From Streptomyces sp. 35G-GA-8 (GTDB taxonomy: Bacteria > Actinomycetota > Actinomycetes > Streptomycetales > Streptomycetaceae): a DNA stretch of 64,000 nucleotides. Location of the stretch: assembly GCF_023534745.1 (NCBI RefSeq), contig NZ_JAMHJQ010000005.1, forward strand, positions 449,889 through 513,888. The letters are read 5' to 3'. Below are positions 17,766 to 26,648 of the stretch, in pieces. A model generated the notes under the pieces. The model made no database searches. It worked only from the letters and a program-made list of their open reading frames with translations, and was not told the DNA's origin. Numbering within the stretch: position 1 is the first letter of the stretch; every line of letters begins with the position of its first letter. The translations under genes were made by a program, and so were the position numbers.

Positions 17766-19124
17766 GTGATGACCACTCCCGCGGACCGGGCGGAGCGCGG
17801 CCGGTCCGCACGCAAACAGGCGTCCCGGTCATCGCACGGTCTGTGGATACCCGCCGCCGACCGGCTCGATCCGCTCACCGTACTGGCGCGCCAGACCGCC
17901 AACCGCGTCCCCGAGCTGCTGCCGCTGCGCTACGAGCGGATGGCCGCCTCTCCGTTCGCCTTCCTCCGCGGCGCCGCCGCCGTGATGGCCGCCGATCTGG
18001 CCACCCAGCCCCGCACAGGACTGACCGTCCAACTCTGCGGGGACGCCCATCTGCTGAACTTCGGTGTGTTCGCCTCGCCCGAGCGCGCGCTGCTCTTCGA
18101 CCTCAATGACTTCGACGAGACCCTTCCCGGCCCCTTCGAATGGGATGTGAAGCGGCTCGCCGCGAGCATCGCGGTCGCCGCGGGCGAGAACGGCCACTCC
18201 GAGCCCGACACCCGGCGGGCCGTGCACGCCGCCTCCGCCGCCTACCGGACGTCGATGCGGCGGCTGTCCGCCCGCGGTGAACTGGACGTCTGGTACGAGC
18301 GGCTCGACGCCGAGGACATCCTTCCGCTCATCCGGTCGGAACACCGCAAGCGCGTCGAATCCCAGCTGGCGCGCGCCGGGGAACGCATCGGGCTGCGGAC
18401 GCTCGACATGCTGACCGACGCGCCGGACGGGCACCGCAGGATCACGCCCGACCCGCCCCTGCTGCAACCGGTGAGCCGACTGGACATGGCCGTGCTCCGC
18501 CGCGTGTTCATCGGCTACCGGAGCACTCTCCCGGAGGACCGGCGCACACTCCTCGACCGGTACCGCTTCATCGACGCGGCCCGCAAGGTCGTGGGCGTCA
18601 GCAGCGTCGGTACGCGCTGCTACATCGTGCTGCTGGAGGGCCGGCACGCCGGGGATCCGCTGTTCCTCCAGATCAGGGAGGCCGAGCGGTCGGTGCTCGA
18701 ACCCCATCTGCGGCAGAGCGGCTATCCGCACCAGGGCCACCGGGTGGTGGCGGGGCAGCGGCTGCTCCAGGCCGCGGGCGATGTCTTCCTCGGGTGGGTG
18801 ACCGGGCCCGAGGGCCGGCACTTCTACTGGCGCCAGCTGCGTGACATGAAGGGCTCCCCCGTCGTGGCGGACATGTCGCCGCCCCTGCTGCACGACTACG
18901 CGCGGCTGTGCGGCGCGGCGCTGGCCCGCGCCCACGCCAGGTCCGGCGACCGGATCGCCATCGCCCACTACCTCGGCGGCTCCGACGCCTTCGACCGCGC
19001 CATGGCCGACTTCGCGCTGCGGTACGCCGACCGGAACGCGGCCGACCACGCCGCGCTCGCCGCGGCGGTGGCGGCGGGACGGCTGCCGGAGGAGCGCCCG
19101 GGGCCGGTGAGCCACCACCGGTAG
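17766..19124 (+). CDS. DUF2252 family protein
   Basis: About 452 residues. Family landmarks are RYERMAASPFAFLRGAAAVMAADL, the GDAHLLNFGVF motif and FDLNDFDE, which resemble the ATP/Mg-binding core of aminoglycoside-phosphotransferase-like kinases, and YFWRQLRDMKGS-type residues near the C-terminus. The catalytic activity of DUF2252 proteins is not established. GTG 17766 is preceded by GGAGGGAG; ATG 17769 is adjacent, and an ATG at 17712 lacks a good ribosome binding site. It converges on the ManD-like gene. Confidence 0.85.
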   Translation: MMTTPADRAERGRSARKQASRSSHGLWIPAADRLDPLTVLARQTANRVPELLPLRYERMAASPFAFLRGAAAVMAADLATQPRTGLTVQLCGDAHLLNFGVFASPERALLFDLNDFDETLPGPFEWDVKRLAASIAVAAGENGHSEPDTRRAVHAASAAYRTSMRRLSARGELDVWYERLDAEDILPLIRSEHRKRVESQLARAGERIGLRTLDMLTDAPDGHRRITPDPPLLQPVSRLDMAVLRRVFIGYRSTLPEDRRTLLDRYRFIDAARKVVGVSSVGTRCYIVLLEGRHAGDPLFLQIREAERSVLEPHLRQSGYPHQGHRVVAGQRLLQAAGDVFLGWVTGPEGRHFYWRQLRDMKGSPVVADMSPPLLHDYARLCGAALARAHARSGDRIAIAHYLGGSDAFDRAMADFALRYADRNAADHAALAAAVAAGRLPEERPGPVSHHR

Positions 19125-19142
19125 CACACCCCGCCCGGCCGG

Positions 19143-20381
19143 CTACCAGTCGTGCACGGTCCCGTCCATGAGGCGGTTGACGGGCAGATAGGCCGGTGTG
19201 TACGGGAAGCGCGCGGCGGCCGTCTCGTCGAGTTCCACACCGAGGCCCGGCTGATCGGACGGATGCAGCAGCCCCTCGCTGAAGCGGTAGGAGGTCCGGA
19301 AGACCTCCAGCGTCCTGGCCGAGTGCTTCGTGTACTCCTGAATGCCGAAGTTGTGCACGGCCAGGTCGAGATGGAGCGCCGCGGCCATACCGACGGGTGA
19401 GATGTCGGTGGGCCCGTGGATGCCCGACCTGATGCCGTACAGAGCGGCCAGGTCGAGAAGCTTGCGCATCGCCGTGACGCCCCCGACATGCGTGACGGCC
19501 GAGCGTACGTAGTCGATCAGCCGCTCGCTGAGCAGAACGCCGTAGTCGTGCGGGGAGTTGAAGACCTCACCGATCGCCAGCGGGGTGGTGGTGTGCTGCC
19601 GGACGAGCCGCAGGGCCGTGGGGTCCTCGGCGGGCGTGGCGTCCTCCAGCCAGAACAGGTCGTACGGTTCGAGGTCCTTGCCGAGCCCGGCCGCCTGGAT
19701 CGGTGTCATGCGGTGGTGTCCGTCGTGCAGCAGCGGCAGTTCCGGGCCGAACTCCGCGCGTACCGCCTCGAACACCCGGGGGACATGGCGCAGATACGCG
19801 CGGGTGTCCCACACCTCCTCCACCGGCCGGGGCGGTCCGTCCGCCGATCGGCGCGCGGGGTCGTCGTCGTGGCCGCCGCTTCCCGCACCGGACGCGGCCA
19901 CGCCGTAGACCGAGTCGAGCCCCGGAATCCCGGACTGGATCCGGAGGGCGCGGTACCCCTGCGCCAGATGGGCGCGTACGGAGTCCAGGATCTCGGGGAC
20001 GTCCCGTCCCGAGGCATGGCCGTAGGCGAGGGCGCCGGTGCGGGAGGCCCCGCCGAGCAGCTGGTAGAGCGGCATGCCGGCGGCCTTGGCCTTGATGTCC
20101 CAGAGCGCGGTGTCCACCGCCGCGACGGCGGCCATCGTCACCGGTCCCCGGCGCCAGTACGCACCCCGGTACAGGTACTGCCAGGTGTCCTCGATACGCG
20201 CCGCGTCCCGGCCGATCAGCAGCGGCGCCACATGGTCCGCCAGATAGCTCCCGACGGCCAGTTCACGTCCGTTGAGGGTGCCGTCGCCGAGTCCGGTGAG
20301 GCCGTCCTCCGTGGTGATCCGCAGGGTGACGAAGTTACGGCCGGGGCTGGTGACGATGGTGTCGGCAGCGGTGATCTTCAT
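19143..20381 (-). CDS. ManD/RspA-like mandelate racemase-superfamily dehydratase
   Basis: 412 residues of the enolase superfamily: capping domain (1-125, [22 protein letters not shown]), then the barrel with [47 protein letters not shown] and [19 protein letters not shown]. These are typical of D-mannonate dehydratase ManD and the E. coli RspA homologues. The usual HDVHHR is HDGHHR here. An insertion at about 185-215 ([21 protein letters not shown]) lies where the family has a flexible loop. It would dehydrate an aldonic acid such as D-mannonate; some members have very low activity. ATG 20381 chosen because the family begins MKIT. Confidence 0.85.
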   Translation of the reverse strand: MKITAADTIVTSPGRNFVTLRITTEDGLTGLGDGTLNGRELAVGSYLADHVAPLLIGRDAARIEDTWQYLYRGAYWRRGPVTMAAVAAVDTALWDIKAKAAGMPLYQLLGGASRTGALAYGHASGRDVPEILDSVRAHLAQGYRALRIQSGIPGLDSVYGVAASGAGSGGHDDDPARRSADGPPRPVEEVWDTRAYLRHVPRVFEAVRAEFGPELPLLHDGHHRMTPIQAAGLGKDLEPYDLFWLEDATPAEDPTALRLVRQHTTTPLAIGEVFNSPHDYGVLLSERLIDYVRSAVTHVGGVTAMRKLLDLAALYGIRSGIHGPTDISPVGMAAALHLDLAVHNFGIQEYTKHSARTLEVFRTSYRFSEGLLHPSDQPGLGVELDETAAARFPYTPAYLPVNRLMDGTVHDW

Positions 20382-20485
20382 AACGGGCGCGGCTCCTGTC
20401 GTACGCGAGGGGTGGCGGTGCCGTACCGCTCCAGAATGGCCCATGACATGTCCGCGCCCCAGAGGCACCACTCAGCGGCGTCCCC

Positions 20486-21040
20486 TCAGCGCGCGGCCCG
20501 TACCAGCAGGACGGCGGCCTCCCGCGCCTGGAGGGCCGGTTCCGCCGTTTCGAGTATCGCGGCGGTCACCATGGCGCCCTCGGCGAGGAGTTGGAGCTGA
20601 TCGGCCGTGTCCGGGGGCAGCTCGGCATCGGCCACCAGGGCGGCCAGATACCGTTTGAAGGCGAGCTTGTGGGCGCGCGCCTGGGCCGCGACCCGGGGCG
20701 AGGTGGCGCCGAGTTCGCCGTACGCGTTGATCCAGGCGCAGCCACGGAAGTCCGGCTCGCCGAACCAGGTGTGCAGATGGTCGAAGACCGCCAGGATCCG
20801 TTCCTCGGGATCCCGGTGGCGCTCCACCCGGTCGGCCAGCCGCTGGCGCCATACGAGGTCGCGCCGCGCGAGATACGCCTCGACCAGCTGCTCCTTGGCG
20901 GGAAAGAGCTGGTAGAGCCGCTTGAGCGAGACTCCGGACGCGCCGCGGATGTCGTCCATGCCGACGCTCTGGACGCCCCGGGCGTAGAACAGCCGCTCGG
21001 CCGCGTCCAGCGCCTGTTCCCTGGCGGCCACGCCGTCCAT
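20486..21040 (-). CDS. TetR-family regulator
   Basis: 184 residues from ATG 21040 (MDGVAAREQALDAAERLFYARG). HTH at about 10-50 (VGMDDIRGASGVSLKRLYQLFPAKEQLV), followed by a TetR_C domain with FRGCAWINAYGEL, typical of the YcdC/TetR_C_33-like group. An upstream in-frame ATG at 21097 lies inside the palindrome GAGAAC-N4-GTTCTC, which argues that 21097 is operator and not coding. The gene is divergent from the DUF1348 gene and probably represses both itself and that gene through the two palindromes. Confidence 0.88.
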   Translation of the reverse strand: MDGVAAREQALDAAERLFYARGVQSVGMDDIRGASGVSLKRLYQLFPAKEQLVEAYLARRDLVWRQRLADRVERHRDPEERILAVFDHLHTWFGEPDFRGCAWINAYGELGATSPRVAAQARAHKLAFKRYLAALVADAELPPDTADQLQLLAEGAMVTAAILETAEPALQAREAAVLLVRAAR

Positions 21041-21088
21041 CCTCGGCACGTTCCCCACTCCGCTCCTCGTCCCCTCGCTCCTTGACCT

Positions 21089-21140
21089 GAGAACCATCGT
21101 TCTCTAGCGTATCAACGAGCGAGGAGAACGACAGTTCTCC
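21089..21140. promoter_or_regulatory. Twin perfect palindromes: TetR operator pair
   Basis: GAGAAC-CATC-GTTCTC at 21089-21104 and GGAGAACGACAGTTCTCC at 21123-21140 share the core GAGAAC-N4-GTTCTC. Both are perfect and lie in the 156-bp divergent region between tetR (start 21040) and the DUF1348 gene (start 21197). Centre-to-centre distance is about 35 bp. The arrangement is classic for autoregulating TetR repressors. Confidence 0.8.
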
Positions 21141-21196
21141 ATGGTGGTCCACACCCTGCGCACCGTCCGCACCGTCCACCCCAGAAGGAGTCCGTG

Positions 21197-21655
21197 ATGA
21201 GCACCCGCCCGCCCCTGCCGCCGTTCACCCTCGACACGGCGAAGCAGAAGGTCCAGGCCGCCGAGGACGCGTGGAACACCCGCGATCCGCGCAAGGTCTC
21301 GCTCGCCTACACCGAGGACTCGCGATGGCGTAACCGGGACACGTTCGTCACCGGCCGGGACGCCATCGTCGAGCTGCTGACCAGCAAGTGGGAGCGCGAG
21401 CTGGAGTACGCGCTGCGCAAGGAGCTGTGGGCCTTCGAGGCCGACCGCATCGCGGTGCGCTTCCAGTACGAGAGCCATGACGCGGACGGCCAGTGGTGGC
21501 GCTCGTACGGCAATGAGCTGTGGGAGTTCGACGCGGACGGCCTGATGTCCCGCCGCGAGGCCAGCATCAACGACGTACCGATCCAGGAGAGCGAGCGCCG
21601 GATCTTCGGCCCCCGGCCCGACGCGGAGCGCGGGGTGCCGTTCCCTCTGCGTTGA
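21197..21655 (+). CDS. DUF1348 (NTF2-like superfamily) protein
   Basis: 152 residues of the SnoaL/NTF2-like DUF1348 family: [86 protein letters not shown] and [13 protein letters not shown] are family signatures. The function of the family is not established; genes of this family often sit beside oxidoreductases or TetR regulators. AAGGAG six bases upstream selects ATG 21197 over the GTG at 21194. Expression is probably controlled by the adjacent TetR protein. Confidence 0.9.
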   Translation: MSTRPPLPPFTLDTAKQKVQAAEDAWNTRDPRKVSLAYTEDSRWRNRDTFVTGRDAIVELLTSKWERELEYALRKELWAFEADRIAVRFQYESHDADGQWWRSYGNELWEFDADGLMSRREASINDVPIQESERRIFGPRPDAERGVPFPLR

Positions 21656-21696
21656 GCCATCAAGCCATCAAGAGCCGCGCCGCTGGGCCGGGGGCC

Positions 21697-22446
21697 TCAG
21701 CCGGCGTCCAGGGCCGGGCCCGCGGTGTCGAGGGCGGCCCCCGCGTCGTCCGCGAGCGTCACGGCCACCAGCCGCACCTGCTTGGAGGGGACGAGGCCGG
21801 GATTGGGCCGGAGCATGAACCGCCCCACGTAATGCCCGCTGCCCGCCGCCCGTAGCTCGATATCGCCGTCCGGCCAGCCGAGCTGCTCGATGTCCCATGG
21901 CCTGCGGTCCACCGTCACGGTGCCGTCCTGCTCCAGGCGGGCCGGATGGCCGAGAAGACTGCCGTACTCGAACCGGCAGCCCCGCAGCCGCAGGATCTCC
22001 ACGAGATGACGGCTCACCTGGTCGACCACGGAGTCCGGAGAGCCGGTGGACTGCGCGAGCCGGGCGGTGTCATGGATCCGGGCGAGCAGCCCGGCGTCCA
22101 CCACCGTCATGACATGCAGCCGCCGGGCATGGGCGGCCAGTTGTGACACGGCGAGCCCCACCAGCAGCAGCAACACAACGGTCGCGATGTCGGTGGCGCC
22201 GGTGATACTGAACCGCTCGAACGGCCGGGCCAGAAAGAAGTCGAACCACAGGGCCGCCGACAGCGCGGCCAGCGCGCCGGCGACACGGTTCCCCATGGCG
22301 GCGACCGCCACGACGACCAGGACGAGGATCAGCGCCAGGTCGGCGCTCGCCAGGCCCGAACGGAACGGCAGCAGCAACAGGGCGACCGCCAGGGGCGCGA
22401 ACAGCGCCGCGCCGAGTGCGATGCGGTCGCGAAGCGGGAATGTCAT
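21697..22446 (-). CDS. DUF4118 membrane protein (KdpD-like sensor without kinase)
   Basis: 249 residues. The N-terminal 110 residues hold four hydrophobic helices with the DUF4118 pattern (LSAALWFDFFLARPFERFSITGATDIATVVLLLLVG), as in the membrane part of KdpD. The rest is a soluble domain with a coiled-coil-like helix (AHARRLHVMTVVDAGLLARIHDTARLAQSTGSP) and no histidine kinase core. GAGGTGG precedes ATG 22446. Possibly a stand-alone membrane sensor or modulator; no kdp genes lie nearby. Confidence 0.8.
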   Translation of the reverse strand: MTFPLRDRIALGAALFAPLAVALLLLPFRSGLASADLALILVLVVVAVAAMGNRVAGALAALSAALWFDFFLARPFERFSITGATDIATVVLLLLVGLAVSQLAAHARRLHVMTVVDAGLLARIHDTARLAQSTGSPDSVVDQVSRHLVEILRLRGCRFEYGSLLGHPARLEQDGTVTVDRRPWDIEQLGWPDGDIELRAAGSGHYVGRFMLRPNPGLVPSKQVRLVAVTLADDAGAALDTAGPALDAG

Positions 22447-22635
22447 GGTCCACCTCGCAGTACATCGTGTGCCGGACCGGATCGTCCGACCACCGAATCC
22501 AGGCCGAACACCGGCCCACACCTTCAATTCTCCCCCCGGGGCCCCCGGCGACTCGGGCCGTCGAGCGTCTTGACGCGGCCCTGCCGTCCGCCGGACGGAC
22601 CTTGACGCGATCTTGACGCCCGGCACCGGCCGTCA

Positions 22636-22732
22636 GTGCGGGACGTGCCGGACGTTCGGGACGTGCCGGACGTGCGGGACGTGCCGGACGTGCGGGACGT
22701 GCCGGACGTGCGGGACGTGCCGGACGTGCGGG
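22636..22732. repeat. 18-bp tandem repeat, about 5.4 copies
   Basis: Unit GTGCGGGACGTGCCGGAC. Copies at 22636, 22654 (one substitution, GTTCGGG), 22672, 22690 and 22708, then a 7-base partial copy. It lies in the divergent region between the DUF4118 gene (start 22446) and the GNAT gene (start 22801). Open frames across it are a by-product of the 18-bp period (Arg-Asp-Val-Pro-Asp-Val) and lack start signals. Confidence 0.9.
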
Positions 22733-22800
22733 CGGACGGGATATGCACATCGGATGAAACGCGTGTGGAGCCGCCGCGGCGCGTGATACGTCTCCGTGTC

Positions 22801-23292
22801 ATGGACGATCTTGTGACTGAGCGGCTCGTGCTGCATCCGTTGAGTGTTCTGGAGGCCGAACGGGTGGCGGCGGCCGAGCCCGCGGACGATGACCGCTGGG
22901 CGCCCGGATACCCCGCCGACGGCGACATGGTGGGGGCCAGGCGCTATCTGACGACCTGTGCGATCACCGGTGATCCCCAGCCCTTCGGTCCCTACGAGAT
23001 CCGCCGTCGCGAGGACGGGTACGCCATAGGCGGTCTCGGCTTCCACGGCGCCCCGGACGAGGACCTCACGGTCACGATCGGCTACGGCCTGATCCCGTCG
23101 GCACACGGCAGGGGATACGCCTCCGAGGCCCTGCGCGAGCTGCTGCGGTTCGCGCGGGCGAGCGGGATCACCCGTGTCCAGGGCGACACCGACCATGAGA
23201 ACACCGCGTCCCAGCGCGTCATGACGGCGGTGGGGATGCGGCTCGTCGCGGAGGACGAACAGCTGAGGTACTACGGGATCGTCTGGGCGTAG
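22801..23292 (+). CDS. GNAT-family N-acetyltransferase
   Basis: 163 residues: TERLVLHPLSVLEAERV opening as in RimJ/RimL-like acetyltransferases, IGYGLIPSAHGRGYASEAL (motif A, acetyl-CoA pyrophosphate loop) and DHENTASQRVMTAVGMRLV (motif B). Acceptor unknown. ATG 22801; the frame extends upstream only through the tandem repeat. Confidence 0.88.
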   Translation: MDDLVTERLVLHPLSVLEAERVAAAEPADDDRWAPGYPADGDMVGARRYLTTCAITGDPQPFGPYEIRRREDGYAIGGLGFHGAPDEDLTVTIGYGLIPSAHGRGYASEALRELLRFARASGITRVQGDTDHENTASQRVMTAVGMRLVAEDEQLRYYGIVWA

Positions 23293-23299
23293 GAGCGAG

Positions 23300-23343
23300 G
23301 GGCCGGGTGCTGATCCGGGTGATGATCGGGTGTCACCCGGCCC
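23300..23343 (+). terminator. Terminator of the GNAT gene
   Basis: GGGCCGGGTG and CACCCGGCCC form a perfect 10-bp stem enclosing 24 bases, 7 bp after the stop codon of the GNAT gene. Confidence 0.65.
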
Positions 23344-23405
23344 GTCCGAGCGGGCCCCGCGGCCCCGCCGTCGCCCCGCCTCCCCGGATGTCCCGCTGCC
23401 CGCGG

Positions 23406-23624
23406 CTATCCGCGGCGCGCGGTGGGCGTACGCCGACGGGCCGCCGGCCGGTCGAACACGCTGTCCATGGAGGGCTCGTCCTCTCCCTCGCCATCGGGCA
23501 GCGGTGGCAGCTCCACGGTGTAGCGCGGTTCGAGGAAGATGTCGTGATGCTGCGGACGCGCGTTCGGCGCGGCCCCCGTGCTCGGCTCCTGCGGCGGATC
23601 CTGACGGGACGGAGAAGAAGGCAT
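23406..23624 (-). CDS. Possible small protein (72 aa), unrecognised
   Basis: Reads MPSSPSRQDPPQEPS and then the non-repetitive stretch HHDIFLEPRYTVELPPLPDGE, ending in an Arg-rich tail. About 80 percent G or C at third positions fits a streptomycete gene, but no clear ribosome binding site precedes ATG 23624 (TTG 23630 is also possible). The protein is rich in Pro, Glu and Asp. No family was recognised. Confidence 0.4.
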   Translation of the reverse strand: MPSSPSRQDPPQEPSTGAAPNARPQHHDIFLEPRYTVELPPLPDGEGEDEPSMDSVFDRPAARRRTPTARRG

Positions 23625-24025
23625 GCACAACCGTTCGGATAGTCGAGCGGCCGCGCGGCCCGAATGCCGATCGACCCGCTGGAAAGGTGTTTACCTCATC
23701 ATTCCCCGTCCCGCATCACCGCGAGCGGCCGGAGCGTGGCGCCATCGGACCCGGCTGCTCGTCCGGCGTACGGCGTCCGCCTGTTCCACCGGGTGCGGGG
23801 CGGGGTGGTGAGAGTCCCCGGCCGCGCATCGCCCACCGGTCGGTGAGCGCGCCCGTACGGAGCTGATCCAGAGTACGCGAGAGCGGCCCCGGGACACGCA
23901 TCCGGGAGCCCGGTCCCCGGGGACGACGCGATGGCCCCCCGCACGGTCATGGCCGTGCGCTTCCTTTCGTACCCAACGAGCATTGCGCGTGTGAACCTTC
24001 ATCGTTCCGGAAGGCGGTGAGAGCG
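23625..24025. other. Intergenic region with no supported gene
   Basis: About 400 bp between the small ORF and the FUSC gene. Open frames exist on both strands but show poor codon bias and no ribosome binding site. No terminator, tRNA or repeat seen. The right end must hold the FUSC promoter. Confidence 0.5.
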
Positions 24026-25225
24026 GTGGCCGAGCTGGTGAGGGGGCGGCGCACGCAGCCGGTCCTCGTACAGACGGTGCGGTCTGCCGCCGCCGCGACG
24101 ATCGCCTATGTGGTTGCCCTCCGGCTGAGCAACGAGCCCGCACCGCTGACCGCTCCCCTGACGGCGCTGCTCGTCGTACAGGTCACGCTCTACTCGACCC
24201 TGACCACCGGCATCCGCAGGGTGAACTCCGTCGTCGCGGGGGTGTTGGTCGCCAGCGGCTTCAGTGTGCTGGTGGGGCTGACCTGGTGGAGTCTGGGGCT
24301 GATCATCGTGGCCTCGCTGATCGTCGGGCGGCTGGTCAGGGTGGACGAGTTCGTGCCGGAGGTCGCGATCAGCGCGATGCTCGTCCTCGGTGTGACCCGG
24401 GTGGCGTCCACCGCCTGGGACCGGGTGCTGGAGACGCTGATCGGCGCGGTGGTGGGGCTGCTCTTCAACTTCCTGTTCGTGCCGCCGGTGTGGGTCCGTA
24501 CGGCGGGCCAGTCCATCGAGGATCTGTCCCGCCGTATGCGCCAGTTGCTGCTGCGTATCGGGGAGGGGCTGACGGAGACCACTCCGGTCGAGCGCGCCGC
24601 CGACCGGCTGCACGACGCGCGCCGGCTGGACCACGACATCAGCGAGGTGGACGCGGATCTCCGGCAGGCCGAGGACAGCGTGCGGCTCAACCCCCGGGTC
24701 AAGGAGGGGCTGCTGAACCGCGTGGTGCTGCGTACCGGTCTCGACACCCTGGAGATCTGCACGGTGGTGCTGCGCGTACTGGCCAGGACGCTGACCGATC
24801 TCGCCAAGGAGCGTACGGAGGAGCCGCTGTTCCCGCGGGAGGTGGGGATCGCGCTGAAGGAGTTGCTGGCCCGGATCGCCGACGCGGTCGTCAGCTTCGC
24901 CGTACTGGTCACCACGGAGGCCAGCCGGAGCGCCGAGACCGCGGAGGCACGGCTCGCCGAGGATCTGGCGGCGGCGCGCGTGAGCCGGGAACAGGTGGCG
25001 GAGCTGCTGCTGGAGGGCGTCCAGCGGCACCCTCGTCAGTGGCAGCTCCATGGCGCGCTGCTCGCGGAGATCGACCGGATCCTGGCCGAGCTGGACATGG
25101 AGAATCGTTCCCAGCGGCTGATGGAGGAGTTGGACCGCGCCTCTCGTGAAACGCGTGAACGATACCCCCGGCTGGCCGCCGCCTGGCAATGGGTACGGGA
25201 AGCCCTGCCGCGGCGTCGGGGATAA
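24026..25225 (+). CDS. FUSC/aromatic acid exporter-like membrane protein
   Basis: About 399 residues. The N-terminal 170 residues contain five to six hydrophobic helices with the ArAE/FUSC pattern (VRSAAAATIAYVVALRL, LTAPLTALLVVQVTLYSTL, VVGLLFNFLFVPPVWV). The remainder is a long, charged, helical cytoplasmic domain with coiled-coil character. Family members export aromatic acids or related anions; the substrate is not shown. GTG 24026 lies 11 bases from GGAAGG; GTG 24017 is too close to it. Single gene with its own terminator. Confidence 0.82.
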   Translation: MAELVRGRRTQPVLVQTVRSAAAATIAYVVALRLSNEPAPLTAPLTALLVVQVTLYSTLTTGIRRVNSVVAGVLVASGFSVLVGLTWWSLGLIIVASLIVGRLVRVDEFVPEVAISAMLVLGVTRVASTAWDRVLETLIGAVVGLLFNFLFVPPVWVRTAGQSIEDLSRRMRQLLLRIGEGLTETTPVERAADRLHDARRLDHDISEVDADLRQAEDSVRLNPRVKEGLLNRVVLRTGLDTLEICTVVLRVLARTLTDLAKERTEEPLFPREVGIALKELLARIADAVVSFAVLVTTEASRSAETAEARLAEDLAAARVSREQVAELLLEGVQRHPRQWQLHGALLAEIDRILAELDMENRSQRLMEELDRASRETRERYPRLAAAWQWVREALPRRRG

Positions 25226-25654
25226 AAGCCGGCCGATATACCGGACCGGGAAAGGGCGCGGCGGCCGGGCTTCTCCCGGCCACCGCCGTGGCGTGAATCG
25301 CTCGTCCGCGGCGCAACGGGAAACTCGCGCCGAATTATTGACGGAGTTTTTGCCCACAACGCTTTGAGGCGAGGTGTATTCGGGCGGGGACGCCGTCATC
25401 CGCCCCCTCCGCGCCCCGCAATCATGGGCGCCATCAGCGAGGACGACGAGATCCGGCCGCTCGGCCGGAAGTGATCAGGAGCTTCGCCCCCGCCGCCCGC
25501 ACGCGCCGCGCGGCCCGTTTTCCGGCGTCACAGCAGGTCCATGGGGTGTGCGGAGAGGGCGAGTTGGGTGGGGCGGTTGATGAGGCCGGTGCGGATGGCG
25601 GTACTGTGCGCGCGCGCCGTCATCGTGGGCGGCGCGGTTATAGCGGAGGATTTT
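25226..25654. other. Intergenic region between FUSC gene and LAETG protein
   Basis: About 430 bp. A hairpin at 25263-25281 (GGCCGGG, 5-base loop, CCCGGCC) is the likely FUSC terminator. The part from 25300 holds AT-richer tracts (GAATTATTGACGGAGTTTTTG near 25331) that could be promoter DNA, but no convincing -35/-10 pair could be fixed. No gene supported. Confidence 0.5.
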
Positions 25655-26311
25655 GTGACTCTATTCAGCGGATCATGGCGGCGCAGAAGCGCCCTCATAA
25701 CCGTCGCCACGGCAAGCGCGCTGGGTGTCGGCCTCTCGGCCGTTCCCGCGGTCGCGCACACGCCGACGTGGTCGGTGACCTGCTCCGAGGTCAGCCTCGA
25801 CCTGACCGCCTACGGCAACAGCGACAAGAACACGGTGACGGTCACCGTGGACGGCAAGGACCTGCTGCCCACGGAGAATTTCAAGAACGACTTCCACCGG
25901 AAGCTCGATCTCCCCGAGCACAAGGCCGAGCTGAGCGTTCGTCTCATCGTGGTGGCCGCCGACGGCGACCAGTTCTCCAGGGACGAGACGAAGACCGCTC
26001 CGGTCTGCGACGAGCCCACCAAGCCGCCGACGTCGGACGCCCCGACGCCGCCTGCGACGCCTACGGAGGAGACGCCCACCACCGAGGCGCCCACGCCGAC
26101 GCCTTCGGTGACGGACACGCCCTCCGAGGAGGCGAGCGAATCGGCTCCGGCGGAGGTTCCCTCCTCGCAGCCGAGCCCGGCCGGCGACGACCTCGCCGAG
26201 ACGGGTTCCTCCAGCTCCACCCCGCTGATCGCCGGTGCGGCCGGTGTCGTACTGGTCGCCGGAGCGGGCATCATGTGGGCCGCGCGCAAGCGTCGTACCG
26301 CGGGCAACTGA
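25655..26311 (+). CDS. LAETG-anchored cell-surface protein (sortase substrate)
   Basis: 218 residues from GTG 25655, placed 4 bases after GGAGGA. A Sec signal peptide (ALITVATASALGVGLSAVPAVAHT) is followed by a folded 75-residue domain (WSVTCSEVSLDLTAYGNSD), a Thr/Pro/Glu-rich wall-spanning stalk (about 115-180), LAETG at about 185, a hydrophobic helix and the positive tail ARKRRTAGN. LAxTG is the motif of class E sortases of high-GC Gram-positives, so the protein is probably covalently attached to peptidoglycan. Binding partner unknown. Confidence 0.88.
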   Translation: MTLFSGSWRRRSALITVATASALGVGLSAVPAVAHTPTWSVTCSEVSLDLTAYGNSDKNTVTVTVDGKDLLPTENFKNDFHRKLDLPEHKAELSVRLIVVAADGDQFSRDETKTAPVCDEPTKPPTSDAPTPPATPTEETPTTEAPTPTPSVTDTPSEEASESAPAEVPSSQPSPAGDDLAETGSSSSTPLIAGAAGVVLVAGAGIMWAARKRRTAGN

Positions 26312-26648
26312 TCCACCGCTCGACACACCGCCCCGTCGCCACGCCGGACGCCGTCCGGACTTCCACCGCCAACACTCGGCGGCCCGGACAGTGGTGACCC
26401 GGCCATGAGGCATGGACCGGCCGACTGCTCGCCCCCCAGGGGCGCGTCTGCCGGACTCCCCGCGGCGGAGGTGGTGTGAGGCCGAGGAGGTACGGAGCGG
26501 GCGGGCGATCCCACTTGGGCGCCACCCCGACGTTCTCCTCGTACCGTGTGAGGCCCCGCGACATCCCCCGTTCGCGGGGCCTCGTCATGCGCCGGGTGAC
26601 CCAGGCGCGGACAATGGACCGGACACCCGCCGACGCACTGGGGGCGCC
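26312..26648. other. Intergenic region with a strong hairpin
   Basis: 337 bp upstream of the PHP gene. A perfect 12-bp stem (GAGGCCCCGCGA at 26550-26561 and its complement at 26572-26583, 10-base loop) could end the LAETG-protein transcript or a short RNA. On the minus strand an open frame from ATG 26564 begins with a non-repetitive peptide (TRYEENVGVAPKWDRPPAPY) but has no ribosome binding site and runs into the neighbouring gene, so it is not called. Confidence 0.5.

Noticed and set aside
22636-22732. CRISPR array or coding repeat
   Set aside because: Units are contiguous 18-mers without spacers; the RDVPDV frame has no start signal.
23699-24143. Minus-strand frames upstream of the FUSC gene
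   Set aside because: Poor codon bias, no ribosome binding site, and overlap with the FUSC start region.
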